Source of the DNA: Streptomyces pilosus
Lineage (GTDB): Bacteria; Actinomycetota; Actinomycetes; Streptomycetales; Streptomycetaceae
Reading direction: 5' to 3'
Assembly (NCBI RefSeq): GCF_014649835.1
Contig: NZ_BMTU01000001.1
Location: 496,001 to 560,000 of the forward strand
DNA length: 64,000 nucleotides
Program-made: the position numbers and the translations under genes
Notes under the pieces: generated by a model
Database searches by the model: none
What the model saw: only the letters and a program-made list of their open reading frames with translations
Told to the model about the DNA's origin: nothing
Shown: in pieces, positions 43,449 to 51,894 of the stretch
Position numbering within the stretch: position 1 is the first letter of the stretch
Layout of the letters: each line of letters begins with the position of its first letter

Positions 43449-43530
43449 CTATGGCCGCCCCGGATTCCTTGCGGGGCAGCCATAGGGGTTGCTGCGCTGG
43501 GCGCAGCCTTGTTTTGGTTCTGCGCCCAGC
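43449..43530 (-). promoter_or_regulatory. Two consecutive long hairpins in the DUF3800 leader
   Basis: Hairpin A, 43496-43530: GCTGGGCGCAG pairs with CTGCGCCCAGC (11 bp, 13-base loop). Hairpin B, 43449-43485: CTATGGC and GCCCCG arms pair with their complements across a mismatch (13 bp in all). On the minus strand A precedes B, and B ends 21 bases before the TTG start, close to the GGAGG. They could be terminators for something upstream, an attenuator, or a structured RNA in its own right. Confidence 0.6.
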
Positions 43531-43635
43531 CTAGGACGCCACCCTGCACACACGCAACTACACCCTGTTACTTCACCGAGAGTCATTCGGGAGGCGGGCG
43601 GCGGGCGCGCCCGGAGGTGTCGGGGCACGGGAGAG

Positions 43636-44047
43636 CGGCAGACGAGTCGGGCTGTACGCCGGGTTCTGTTCCGGCGGGTCCTCGCGGGCCCGCCGGCGAC
43701 GGCCATCCATCTAGGACCGGTGTTGCCACCGGCCTCGTGCGGTCTACCCGCGGACTCGGGCGGGCAGCCCTCGAACGTCCGCGCAGAGACGCCGGGGCGT
43801 CTCCTCTTGACCTTGCTCCGGGTGGGGTTTACCTAGCCGCCTGAGTCACCTCAGGCGCTGGTGGTCTCTTACACCACCGTTTCACCCTTACCCGGCGCCG
43901 AAGCGCCGGGCGGTCTGCTTTCTGTGGCACTGTCCCGCGGGTCACCCCGGGTGGCCGTTAGCCACCACCCTGCCCTGTGGAGCCCGGACGTTCCTCGGGA
44001 AGTCCCGTGAGGGACTCCACGCGGCCGCCCGCCCGGCTCGTCTGCCG
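43636..44047 (-). ncRNA. rnpB: RNase P RNA
   Basis: About 412 nt, type A. The ends form helix P1: CGGCAGACGAG at the 5' end (44047-44037) pairs with CTCGTCTGCCG at the 3' end (43646-43636). Conserved core sequences are present, such as GAGGAACGTCCGGGCTCC near the 5' end, GGGTAAGGGTGAAACGGTG, GTAAACCCC and the 3' ACAGAACCCGGCGTACAG region. It processes the 5' ends of precursor tRNAs with RnpA. The 5' 90 nt overlap the upstream EamA coding region on the same strand. Confidence 0.97.
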
Positions 44048-44935
44048 TGTCGACCATGATACCGGGCGTGAGCGGGGCTTCGGCGCGGTGGCCGTGGCCA
44101 GGACCGAGCCGGTGAGGATCAGCGCGAAGGCGGCCAGGACGGGACCGGTCAGGGGTTCGTCCAGGAAGAGGGCTCCGGCGGCCACGGCGATCGCCGGGTT
44201 GACGTACGTGATCACCGAGGCGCGGATCGGGCCGGCCTCCTTGATGAGTTCGAGGAAGGCGACGAAGGCGATCGCCGTGCAGACCACGCCGAGAGCGGCC
44301 AGGGCGGCGAGCGTCCCGGCCGGGGGCAGGGACGCCGGACGGGTCAAGGCGGCCGCGGGGGCGTATACGAGGGCGGCCAGGGCGAGGCAGGGCGTGATGA
44401 GGTGCAGCGTGGGGACGTCCTTGAGGTAGCGGTCGGCGATCAGCGGGGCGGTGGCGTAGCCGACGACCGTGACCAGGACCTCCGCCAGGGACAGGGCGTC
44501 GCCGCCGGCCAGGTGGGGGACGGTGAGGACGCCGACGCCGCCGAGGCCGAGGGCGAGGCCGGTGACACGGCGGGCGCCCAGCGCCTCCGCGGCGCCGAAG
44601 AAGCCGGACAGCAGGACGCCGACGATGGGCACGCCCGCGATCAGCAGACCGGCCGTGGAGCTGGAGAGGTGACGCTCGGCGTCCGTCAGGGTGTACCAGG
44701 GGCCGACGATCTCGATGACCGCGAACGCCAGCATCGGCTTCCAGTGGGTCCGTACGTTCCGGGCCAGGCCCCGTTGCCGCAGGGCGAACGGGAGCAGGAG
44801 CAGCGCGCCGAGGGCGCAGCGGGCGAAGACCACCGCCGACGGGGACATCTCGTCCACCGCCACTTTGATGAGCAGGTAGGGGATGCCCCAGACCACTCCC
44901 ATCAGGGAGAACAGGAACCAGCCGCGTGCAGTCAT
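43958..44935 (-). CDS. EamA/DMT-family exporter; 3' end overlaps rnpB
   Basis: 325 residues with ten hydrophobic helices in two EamA repeats (about 5-140 and 150-285), typical for amino acid or metabolite exporters. The frame has no stop before 43958, so its last ~30 residues (a basic, Gly/Ser-rich tail) are encoded by the 5' end of rnpB. It lies 19 bp downstream of the AraC gene on the same strand, and AraC-EamA pairs are common, so it is likely controlled by that regulator. ATG at 44935. Confidence 0.9.
   Translation of the reverse strand: MTARGWFLFSLMGVVWGIPYLLIKVAVDEMSPSAVVFARCALGALLLLPFALRQRGLARNVRTHWKPMLAFAVIEIVGPWYTLTDAERHLSSSTAGLLIAGVPIVGVLLSGFFGAAEALGARRVTGLALGLGGVGVLTVPHLAGGDALSLAEVLVTVVGYATAPLIADRYLKDVPTLHLITPCLALAALVYAPAAALTRPASLPPAGTLAALAALGVVCTAIAFVAFLELIKEAGPIRASVITYVNPAIAVAAGALFLDEPLTGPVLAAFALILTGSVLATATAPKPRSRPVSWSTRQTSRAGGRVESLTGLPEERPGSTGQGGG
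44056..44061 (-). promoter_or_regulatory. rnpB -10 element inside the EamA coding region
   Basis: TATCAT (minus strand) lies 8 bases before the P1-defined 5' end at 44047, the expected distance for a vegetative -10. I could not identify a strong -35. Confidence 0.55.
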
Positions 44936-44954
44936 GCGGTGAGTGTCGGCCCGT

Positions 44955-45791
44955 TCAGCGTGCGGCGTCTTGAACGCTGTTGCGGTACGCGGCCGGGGTC
45001 ACCCCGAGGACGCGGCGGAACCAGCGGGTCAGGTGCGCCTGGTCGGCGAAGCCGACGAGGCCGGCCACTTCGGCGGGGCGCAGCCCGGCGTCCAGCAGCG
45101 TGCGGGCCCGGATCACCCGGTACTGGGCGAGCCAGGCGTACGGCGGCACCCCCATCGTCGTGCGGAACGCGCGGAGCAGCTGGTAGCGGGAGAGGCCGAA
45201 GTCGGCGGCGAGCGCGGCGAGGGAGGGCGGGGCGAGCAGGTCGTCGGCGAGGCGGTCGCGGACGGCGAGGGCGAGGGGGCCGGCGCCGGGCACGGCGTCG
45301 CCGCCCGCGCGGGACGTGGAGTGGCGGCGGGTGAGCGCGGTGAGCAGCCAGGGGAGGCGGGACTCGGCCTCCAGGGGGTCGGGGTGGGCGCTGAGGTCGG
45401 TGTGGGCGTGGCGCAGGGCGGCGGCCAGTTCGGGGTCGTGGAGGACGGGCTCCCGGAAGTGCGGGAGGCCGCGGTCGCCGGGGGTGCCGTCGGTGAGGAG
45501 GGCGGGGGCGGCGTAGAGGGCCCGGTAGGAGTAGCCGTCGGGGGACGCGGGGCCGCCGGTGTGCATCTCGCCGGGTTCGAGGACGACGATGGTGCCCGGT
45601 CCGGACACGATGCGTCCGCCCCGGTAGGCGATGGTCTCCAGCCCGCCGATGGTGACCCCGACGGTGAACTCGTCGTGCGCGTGGGGGGCGTACTCGTGCC
45701 GGCTGAAGCGGGCGGTGAGCAGGTCGAGGGGAGGACCGCACCGGCCGAGCCGTGCCCTGGTCCAGCGGGCCTGTTCCCTTGCGTCCGTCAC
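44955..45791 (-). CDS. AraC-family regulator
   Basis: 278 residues. N-terminal cupin effector domain (about 20-100; H-E-Y-A-P-H-A-H-D-E-F) and a C-terminal double HTH: L-S-R-Y-Q-L-L-R-A-F, A-L-Y then V-G-F-A-D-Q-A-H-L-T-R-W-F-R-R-V-L-G-V-T-P-A-A-Y-R. GTG start at 45791. It presumably activates the downstream EamA gene in response to the exported metabolite. Confidence 0.93.
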   Translation of the reverse strand: MTDAREQARWTRARLGRCGPPLDLLTARFSRHEYAPHAHDEFTVGVTIGGLETIAYRGGRIVSGPGTIVVLEPGEMHTGGPASPDGYSYRALYAAPALLTDGTPGDRGLPHFREPVLHDPELAAALRHAHTDLSAHPDPLEAESRLPWLLTALTRRHSTSRAGGDAVPGAGPLALAVRDRLADDLLAPPSLAALAADFGLSRYQLLRAFRTTMGVPPYAWLAQYRVIRARTLLDAGLRPAEVAGLVGFADQAHLTRWFRRVLGVTPAAYRNSVQDAAR

Positions 45792-45815
45792 CGCTCACCC
45801 CCCGCCCACAGGGGA

Positions 45816-46394
45816 TCAGAGGAAGTCGGCGGTGTCCAGATCGAAACCGAAGGGCTCGGGGAGGGACAGCGGCTTGCCCAGGGGGCGGGTGCGGTGCTCC
45901 CGGTAGTCGTCCCCCTCAGGGTCGCTGAACAGCGTGATCGAGGAGGCTTCGCGGTCGACGAGGAGGTAGAGGGGAATGCCTCCAAGGGCATAGCAGCGAC
46001 GCTTGGCGCTGCGGTCCGCCTGCGGCTTCGTGGAGGTCACCTCCAGGACCAGGGCGACGCCGTCGCAGGGCATCCAGGAGTCGGCTCCCCGGTAGAGGCG
46101 CAACGATGTGGGTGCGAAGGTGCCGTCCGGGATGGCGTGGTTCTTCGGGCAGGCTCCACCGCTTTTCAGCCTCAGGCCCTTGTTCCCGGAGAACTGCATG
46201 TCGGTCCGGGACTTCCTGATCACCTGCGTCACGATCAGCCCGATGCAGTCCTCGTGATCCCCGTCCGGCGGCGGCGTCACAACGATCTCCCCCTCGATCA
46301 GCTCGGCCCGGAAGCCCTCCGGGGTCTCCAGGGCGAGAAAGCCCTCCAGCAGGACGTCCGCCTGCGAGAGCGGCTCATGGGTCATGGCAGTCAT
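45816..46394 (-). CDS. Uma2-family (PD-(D/E)XK-like) protein
   Basis: 192 residues from the ATG at 46394, with AAGGAGGGG 6-7 bases upstream. The putative nuclease core has E-L-I-E-G-E-I near 32, P-D-G-T-F (acidic strand) and L-V-L-E-V-T-S (E-x-x before the usual K/S). Uma2 proteins have many copies in Streptomyces; most have no assigned role. The active-site Asp and Glu are present, but the expected K is not obvious. Confidence 0.88.
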   Translation of the reverse strand: MTAMTHEPLSQADVLLEGFLALETPEGFRAELIEGEIVVTPPPDGDHEDCIGLIVTQVIRKSRTDMQFSGNKGLRLKSGGACPKNHAIPDGTFAPTSLRLYRGADSWMPCDGVALVLEVTSTKPQADRSAKRRCYALGGIPLYLLVDREASSITLFSDPEGDDYREHRTRPLGKPLSLPEPFGFDLDTADFL

Positions 46395-46520
46395 GTCACG
46401 CCCCTCCTTCTGTCGCTCGCCAGACTGGGACATCCGCTGATCACCTGACCGTGGAATCGGGGACCTTCCCTCGATCGTGGCACACGACCCCAACCACCGT
46501 CAGGCGCCACGGCCGACCGC

Positions 46521-46551
46521 TTGACCCTGTCGCGGCGTCAACGTTTCTACT
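46521..46551 (+). promoter_or_regulatory. MerR-type promoter with 19-bp spacer and palindrome
   Basis: TTGACC (46521-46526) and TCTACT (46546-46551) are separated by 19 bp, as in promoters that MerR proteins twist into activity. TTGAC and GTCAA (46521-46525, 46537-46541) form an inverted repeat in the spacer region. The transcription start predicted 7 bp after the -10 is the A of the MerR gene's ATG. Confidence 0.75.
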
Positions 46552-46557
46552 GGTGGC

Positions 46558-47313
46558 ATGCGGATCGGAGAGCTTGCCGCGGTCGTCGGGATCACCACGC
46601 GCGCGGTGCGGCATTACCACCAGCTGGGGCTGCTGCCGGAGCCGGAGCGGCTCGGCAACGGGTATCGGGACTACACGCTGCGGCACGCGGTCGTGCTGGC
46701 GCGGGTGAGGCGGCTGACGGAGCTGGGGCTGGGGCTGGCCGAGGTGCGGGACGTGCTCGCGGACGACGCGGGGAAGGACCTCGTCGAGGTGCTGACGGAG
46801 CTGGACGAGGACCTGGCGCGGCAGGAGGAGGCGCTCCGGGAGCGGCGGGCTCGGCTGCGGGGCCTGCTGGAGTCGGCGGACGGGCTGAGCGCGGAGGGGC
46901 CGGTGTCACCGGAACTGGCGGCGCTGTTCAAGGAGGTGGGGCCGGTCGACGGCTCGGCCATGGCGGCCAAGGACCGTGAGCTGCTCGCGCTCATCGAGAC
47001 CTCGGCGCCGCCGGAGGAGCGGCGGCGGATGATGGAGCTGATCGGCGGCGCGGTGGGCGCCGCGGGCGGTGCCGAGCGGGCCGTGGGCCTGTACCGGCTG
47101 CTCGATGCGCTCGCCGGGGTCGAGCCGGACGACCCGCGGGTGGAGGAGGCCGCGCGGGAGCTCGCCGGATGCGTGCCGCCGGAGCTGGTGGCGGAGGGCG
47201 CGGACTTCGACGAGGAGGGCGGTTTCCTGCGGGCCTTCTACGCCGACTTCGCACCGGGTCAGGCGGAGGCGATCCGGCGGGCGCTGCGGATCGCCGCGGA
47301 GGGCGGGCCGTGA
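46558..47313 (+). CDS. MerR-family regulator (TipAS/effector-domain type)
   Basis: 251 residues. N-terminal winged HTH with M-R-I-G-E-L-A-A-V-V-G-I-T-T-R-A-V-R-H-Y-H-Q-L-G-L-L and the following wing; a coiled-coil helix (about 75-110) and an all-helical C-terminal region of unknown ligand. No cysteine set for metal. The 19-bp promoter just upstream is probably its own target, and the mRNA is predicted to be leaderless. The next gene overlaps it by four bases. Confidence 0.92.
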   Translation: MRIGELAAVVGITTRAVRHYHQLGLLPEPERLGNGYRDYTLRHAVVLARVRRLTELGLGLAEVRDVLADDAGKDLVEVLTELDEDLARQEEALRERRARLRGLLESADGLSAEGPVSPELAALFKEVGPVDGSAMAAKDRELLALIETSAPPEERRRMMELIGGAVGAAGGAERAVGLYRLLDALAGVEPDDPRVEEAARELAGCVPPELVAEGADFDEEGGFLRAFYADFAPGQAEAIRRALRIAAEGGP

Positions 47314-47906
47314 GGGCGGCGGTCCGGGTGGGGCGGGCGCTGGTGCGGCACGAGGCGCGGCTGCTGGTGAGCCTGGCGCTGTGGCTGGCGCGGCGCACGC
47401 ACGGGACCGGCGGTGGCGGTACGGCGTTCGGGTACGCGCGCGGGCAGACGGCCGTGATGTTCGGGTTCGCGTTCGTGTGCGTGGTGGAGACGGTGGCGAT
47501 GTCCGTGCTGCTGAGCGACTGGCCGACGGTGCACGCGGTGGTGCTCTTCCTGGACGTCTACACCGTGGTCTTCGTCGTCGCGCTGCACGCCGCGTCCGTC
47601 GTCCGTCCCCACGTGGTGGACGGGGGCGCGCTGCGGGTCCGGCGGGCCGTGCACGTCGACCTGCGGATACCGGTGGAGCGGATCGCCGCCGTCCGGCGTG
47701 AGCTGCGCACCACGCACGAGCCGTCGGACGGCGTGCTGGACGTGGCCGTCGGTGCGCAGACCAACGTCACGGTCGAGCTGACCGGGCCGGTCACGCACGT
47801 GACCCTCTTCGGCGGCCGCCGCGAGGTCCGCGTGGTGCGGCTGCACGCGGACGACTCCGACGGGCTGGTGCGCGCTCTGGCCGCCGGGCGGCCGGCCCCG
47901 CTGTGA
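47310..47906 (+). CDS. Membrane protein of unknown function
   Basis: 198 residues from the GTG at 47310 (GTGA overlap with the MerR stop). Two hydrophobic helices (about 45-67 and 74-97), then a soluble beta-rich domain (R-V-R-R-A-V-H-V-D-L-R-I-P-V-E-R-I-A-A-V-R-R-E-L), resembling a PH-like membrane-attached domain. Likely the output gene of the MerR operon. No enzyme motif. Confidence 0.8.
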   Translation: MRAAVRVGRALVRHEARLLVSLALWLARRTHGTGGGGTAFGYARGQTAVMFGFAFVCVVETVAMSVLLSDWPTVHAVVLFLDVYTVVFVVALHAASVVRPHVVDGGALRVRRAVHVDLRIPVERIAAVRRELRTTHEPSDGVLDVAVGAQTNVTVELTGPVTHVTLFGGRREVRVVRLHADDSDGLVRALAAGRPAPL

Positions 47907-48012
47907 GACCCCTCCCGCACCGGCCCCTCCTGCGCCGAGGCACCGAGGCACCGAACCGGACGTTCCGGCACACGCCGTACCCTGGCTGACGGGTTCGACC
48001 GAAGGAGTACGT

Positions 48013-48795
48013 GTGCTTGTCCTGCTGCCGCCGTCCGAGGGCAAGGCCGCTTCCGGCCGCGGTGCCCCGCTGAAGCCCGAGTCGCTGTCCCTGCCCGGGC
48101 TGGCGGCCGCGCGGGAGACGGTGCTCGACGAGCTGGTGGAGCTGTGCGCGGCCGACGAGGACAAGGCGCGCGAGGTGCTGGGGCTGAGCGAGGGGCTGCG
48201 GGGCGAGGTCGCGAAGAACGCGGCGCTGCGCACCGCGGGGGCCCGGCCGGCCGGGGAGATCTACACCGGGGTGCTGTACGACGCCCTGGACCTGGCGACC
48301 CTGGACGCGGCGGCGAAGCGGCGGGCGGCGGCGTCACTGCTGGTCTTCTCCGGGCTGTGGGGCGCGGTCCGGGTCACCGACCGGATCCCCTCCTACCGCT
48401 GCTCGATGGGCGTGCGGCTGCCCGGCCTCGGGGCGCTGGGCGGGTTCTGGCGCGTGCCGATGGCGGAGGTGCTGCCGGAGGCGGCGGGCAGCGGGCTCGT
48501 CCTGGACCTGCGGTCGGCGGCGTACGCGACGGCGTGGAAGCCGAAGGGCGAGGTGGCCGGGCGGACGGCGACGGTACGGGTGCTGCACGCGCCGACCCGG
48601 AAGGTGGTCAGCCACTTCAACAAGGCGACCAAGGGCCGGATCGTGCGGAGCCTGCTGACGGCCGGGGCGGCGCCGAAGAACCCTGCCGGGCTGGTGGAGG
48701 CGCTGCGGGACCTCGGCTACGAGGTGGAGGCGACGGCCCCGGCCAGGGCGGGCGCGGCCTGGGCGCTGGACGTGCTGGTGAACGAGGTGCACTGA
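48013..48795 (+). CDS. yaaA: YaaA-family (DUF328) peroxide-stress protein
   Basis: 260 residues. Begins [10 protein letters not shown], the family start, and contains [21 protein letters not shown]-x-Y-R and H-F-N-K-A-T-K-G. E. coli YaaA limits hydroxyl-radical damage by lowering free iron; a DNA-binding activity has been described for the fold. GAAGGAG lies 5 bases before the GTG at 48013. Confidence 0.92.
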   Translation: MLVLLPPSEGKAASGRGAPLKPESLSLPGLAAARETVLDELVELCAADEDKAREVLGLSEGLRGEVAKNAALRTAGARPAGEIYTGVLYDALDLATLDAAAKRRAAASLLVFSGLWGAVRVTDRIPSYRCSMGVRLPGLGALGGFWRVPMAEVLPEAAGSGLVLDLRSAAYATAWKPKGEVAGRTATVRVLHAPTRKVVSHFNKATKGRIVRSLLTAGAAPKNPAGLVEALRDLGYEVEATAPARAGAAWALDVLVNEVH

Positions 48796-48810
48796 GTCCA
48801 CCCCTTATCG

Positions 48811-48829
48811 CGTTGCACATAACGCAACG
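48811..48829. promoter_or_regulatory. Operator-like inverted repeat before the KDPG aldolase gene
   Basis: CGTTGC (48811-48816) and GCAACG (48824-48829) are perfect 6-bp arms around ACATAAC. A partial third copy, TTTGCG, follows. This layout (TTGC-N7-GCAA) suits an IclR- or GntR-type regulator. It lies 42 bp before the ATG. Confidence 0.6.
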
Positions 48830-48870
48830 TGCTTTGCGAAGGATGCATCGTCGGCGGCAGGATGACGGGC

Positions 48871-49518
48871 ATGAGCTCTCCCCTGCCTCCGTCTCCCGCT
48901 TGCTCCTCCGTGCTGGACCTCGCGCCCGTCCTGCCCGTCGTCGTGATCGACGACGCCGCCGACGCCGTGCCGCTGGCGCGTGCGCTGGTGGCCGGGGGCT
49001 TGCCGGCGATCGAGGTCACGTTGCGGACGCCCGCCGCGCTCGATGCGATCCGGGCGATCGCCGGTGAGGTGCCGGAGGCGGTGGTCGGGGCCGGGACGCT
49101 GATCACGCCGGAGCAGGTGGACGAGGTGGTGGCGGCCGGGGCGCGGTTCCTGGTGAGTCCGGGGTGGACGGACACGCTGCTGGACGCCATGCGGGCGTCC
49201 GGGGTGCCGTTCCTGCCGGGGGTGTCCACCGCTTCGGAAGTGGTGGCACTCCTCGAGCGCGGCGTGCGGGAGATGAAGTTCTTCCCGGCGGAGGCGGCGG
49301 GCGGCACGGCATATCTCAGGTCGCTCGCCGGGCCGCTCCCGCAGGCCCGCTTCTGCCCGACGGGAGGGATCGGCCCCGACACCGCCCCGGACTATCTCGC
49401 GCTGCCCAACGTCGGCTGTGTGGGCGGCAGCTGGATGCTCCCGGCGGACGCCGTGGCCGCCCGGGACTGGGCGCGGGTCGAGGAGCTGGCGCGGGAGGCG
49501 GCGGGGCTGCGGCCCTAG
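48871..49518 (+). CDS. eda: 2-dehydro-3-deoxy-phosphogluconate (KDPG) aldolase-like enzyme
   Basis: 215 residues from the ATG at 48871; ATG at 48862 is an alternative. TIM-barrel motifs: V-V-I-D-D-A near 27, I-E-V-T-L-R-T-P (Glu base), G-A-G-T-L, F-L-V-S-P-G and the Schiff-base Lys in M-K-F-F-P-A-E (about 151), followed by P-T-G-G-I. It cleaves KDPG (or KDPGal) to pyruvate and a triose. No partner dehydratase (edd/kdgK) is nearby, so the pathway is incomplete here. Confidence 0.93.
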   Translation: MSSPLPPSPACSSVLDLAPVLPVVVIDDAADAVPLARALVAGGLPAIEVTLRTPAALDAIRAIAGEVPEAVVGAGTLITPEQVDEVVAAGARFLVSPGWTDTLLDAMRASGVPFLPGVSTASEVVALLERGVREMKFFPAEAAGGTAYLRSLAGPLPQARFCPTGGIGPDTAPDYLALPNVGCVGGSWMLPADAVAARDWARVEELAREAAGLRP

Positions 49519-49556
49519 GGAGTCGGACGCCTCCTGGGGGGTGTCCGACTCCCTAG
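49515..49556. terminator. Bidirectional terminator between convergent eda and RNase H genes
   Basis: CTAGGGAGTCGGAC (49515-49528) is the exact reverse complement of 49543-49556. Both stop codons are inside the arms. Confidence 0.8.
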
Positions 49557-51130
49557 CGCAGGTGCGAGGTGTCGTTGAACAGGCGGACGCTGGCGTTGCC
49601 GTCGGCGTAGTACGCGACGGCGGACAGCGAGGCGGCCGACAGTTCCATCCGGAACAGCGCCTCGGGCGGGGCGCCCAGGGCGAGCCGCACGAACGTCTTG
49701 ATCGGTGTCACATGGGTGACGAGGAGGACCGTACGGCCGGTGTGGGCGGCGATCAGCCTGTCACGGGCCGCGGCGACCCGGGCGGCGGTGGCCGCGAAGC
49801 TCTCGCCGCCGCCGGTGGGTTCGGCGTCCGGGGAGGACAGCCAGGCGTTCAGGTCGTCGGGGTGGCGCTCGCGGACCTCACCGAAGGTGAGGCCCTCCCA
49901 GGCCCCGAAGTCCGTCTCGCGCAGCCCGTCGTCCACGCCCACGTCGAGGCCGAGGCGGGCGGCGACGATGCCGGCGGTCTCCCGGGTACGGGCCAGGGGT
50001 GAGGAGACGACCGCCTGGACGGTGCCCCGCCGGGCGAGGAACTCGGCGGCCTTCTCCGCCTGCTCCCGGCCGGCGGCGGAGAGGGAGGGGTCGCTGCCGC
50101 CGCTCCCCGAGAAACGCTTCTGCGGCGTCAGCGGGGTCTCCCCGTGCCGCAGCAGGACGAAGGTGGCCGGCGCTCCCATGTCGGCGGGCGCCCAGCCGAC
50201 GCCCGGGGTGGCGACGGCCTGCGCGGCCCGCCGGTCGGCGTCCGCCCCGGCCGCCGCCGGAACGGGCCCGCGCCCGGTCGCCGCCCCGGCGTCCGAGGTC
50301 GCGACACCCGGCTCCGCTTCCCCGGCCCGGGTGAGGCCCTCGGCACCGGTCTCCGCGGCACCGCCGGTGCCCGCCGTCGGTACGCGCCGGACACCGTCAC
50401 CCGCCCGCACACGGCCCGTGACCACGCCGGCGGCACCGGAGGCCGCCTCCGCGCCCGCACCGTCCCGGGCGGGACGCTCCGCCCGGTCGGCACCGCCGTC
50501 CCCGGGAACCCCGGCGCTCGCCGGCGTGCTCCCGCCGTCCGGCGCGGAACGCGTACCGGCCTCGCTCCCCGGCCGTTCCCCGGCGGCGTCGGAGGCACCG
50601 GACGCCGAGGCCAGGGCCGCGCGGACGCGGGCCGCGCCCGCTGCCGCGTCGGCCGGCGGGGCCGCGGCGGCGGGCGGGGTGTCCAGGTCGGCCCGGGACG
50701 CCGCGGGGGACCACGTCTCGCCCCGCTTGCCGGCGTCCATCGCCTCGTTGGCGAGGCGGTCGGCGTGCTTGTTCCGTTCGCGGGGGATCCACTCGTACGT
50801 CACCCGCTCCCGCGGGAAGGCGCGTGCCGCCTCCGCCGCGAGCGGCTTCATCGCCGGGTGCTTGATCTTCCAGCGGCCCGTCATCTGCTCGATGACGAGC
50901 TTGGAGTCCATCCGGACGTGGACCCGCGCCTCCGGGTCCAGTTCACGGGCGGCGTTCAGACCGGCCACCAGACCCCGGTACTCGGCGACGTTGTTGGTGG
51001 CGACACCGAGGTACTCGGCCGCCTCGACCAGGGTCTCCCCCGTCGCCGCGTCGCTGACCACGGCCCCGTAGCCGGCCGGTCCCGGGTTGCCCCGCGACCC
51101 GCCGTCCGCCTCGACGATGAACTCCCGCAC
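49553..51130 (-). CDS. Bifunctional RNase HI / histidine (acid) phosphatase
   Basis: 525 residues. N-terminal RNase HI (about 1-140) with catalytic Asp9, Glu50, Asp75 and Asp124; then a ~175-residue Ala/Gly/Pro-rich linker; C-terminal histidine phosphatase (about 320-525) with the R-H-G at 328-330 and the late T-H-V-T-P. S. coelicolor has a characterised fusion of this kind with both activities. The phosphatase domain resembles CobC (alpha-ribazole phosphatase). GTG start at 51130. First in the zinc-ribbon/Nif3 group's downstream direction: the three genes run in the order Nif3, zinc-ribbon, RNase H. Confidence 0.95.
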   Translation of the reverse strand: MREFIVEADGGSRGNPGPAGYGAVVSDAATGETLVEAAEYLGVATNNVAEYRGLVAGLNAARELDPEARVHVRMDSKLVIEQMTGRWKIKHPAMKPLAAEAARAFPRERVTYEWIPRERNKHADRLANEAMDAGKRGETWSPAASRADLDTPPAAAAPPADAAAGAARVRAALASASGASDAAGERPGSEAGTRSAPDGGSTPASAGVPGDGGADRAERPARDGAGAEAASGAAGVVTGRVRAGDGVRRVPTAGTGGAAETGAEGLTRAGEAEPGVATSDAGAATGRGPVPAAAGADADRRAAQAVATPGVGWAPADMGAPATFVLLRHGETPLTPQKRFSGSGGSDPSLSAAGREQAEKAAEFLARRGTVQAVVSSPLARTRETAGIVAARLGLDVGVDDGLRETDFGAWEGLTFGEVRERHPDDLNAWLSSPDAEPTGGGESFAATAARVAAARDRLIAAHTGRTVLLVTHVTPIKTFVRLALGAPPEALFRMELSAASLSAVAYYADGNASVRLFNDTSHLR

Positions 51131-51150
51131 AGCCGGACCGCCCCGATCCC

Positions 51151-51894
51151 CTACAGTCCCGACTCCGCCGTCCGCACCAGGATGCGGCGGCAGTTCTCGC
51201 AGCGCACCACCGTGTCGGGCGCGGCCGAGCGGATCTCGTTCAGCTCGGTGATGGCGAGCTCCTGGCGGCAGCCCTGGCAGGTGCGGGCGTACAGCTTCGC
51301 CGCGCCGATACCGCCCTGCTGCCCGCGCAGCTTGTCGTACAGGCTCAGCAGCGGGGCGGGCACGGAACCGGAGACGACCTCGCGCTCCTTGGTCACCGTG
51401 GCCACCTCGCCGTCGATCTCCTCGACGGCCGCGTCCCGGCGCGCGGTCGCGTCGTCGATCCTGCCCTGGACGGAACCGACCCGCTCGGTCAGCTCGGCGA
51501 CCCGCTCCTGCGCGGACTCGCGGCGCTCCATGACCTCCAGGACGACGTCCTCCAGGTCGCCCTGCCGCTTGGCGAGGGAGGTGATCTCGCGCTGGAGGTT
51601 CTCCAGGTCCTTGGGCGAGGAGACGGCACCGGAGTCGAGGCGCTTCTGGTCGCGGACGGCACGCTGGCGCACCTGGTCCACGTCCTGCTCGGCCTTGGTC
51701 TGCTCGCGGGCGCAGTCGCTCTCCTCGGTCTGCGCGGCGACGAGCAGGTCGCGCAGCTGGGTGAGGTCCCGGTTCAGCGACTCGATCTCGGCGTGCTCGG
51801 GAAGCGACCGGCGCCGGTGGGCGAGCTGCTGGAGACGGACGTCGAGGTCCTGGACGTCGAGGAGTCGGATCTGGTCGGCGGGCTCGGCGTTCAG
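51151..51894 (-). CDS. Coiled-coil C4 zinc-ribbon protein, apparent CTG start
   Basis: 247 residues if started at the CTG at 51894. Most of it is a heptad-rich antiparallel coiled coil (about 10-190); the end is a zinc ribbon with C-Q-G-C and C-E-N-C (about 206-229). This is the CT398/YbgI-associated type found in many bacteria, thought to connect nucleic-acid functions with protein interaction. The CTG overlaps the Nif3 stop as CTGA, with GGAG 7 bases upstream, and there is no ATG, GTG or TTG at a usable position. RNase H follows 20 bases downstream. Confidence 0.9.
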   Translation of the reverse strand: MNAEPADQIRLLDVQDLDVRLQQLAHRRRSLPEHAEIESLNRDLTQLRDLLVAAQTEESDCAREQTKAEQDVDQVRQRAVRDQKRLDSGAVSSPKDLENLQREITSLAKRQGDLEDVVLEVMERRESAQERVAELTERVGSVQGRIDDATARRDAAVEEIDGEVATVTKEREVVSGSVPAPLLSLYDKLRGQQGGIGAAKLYARTCQGCRQELAITELNEIRSAAPDTVVRCENCRRILVRTAESGL

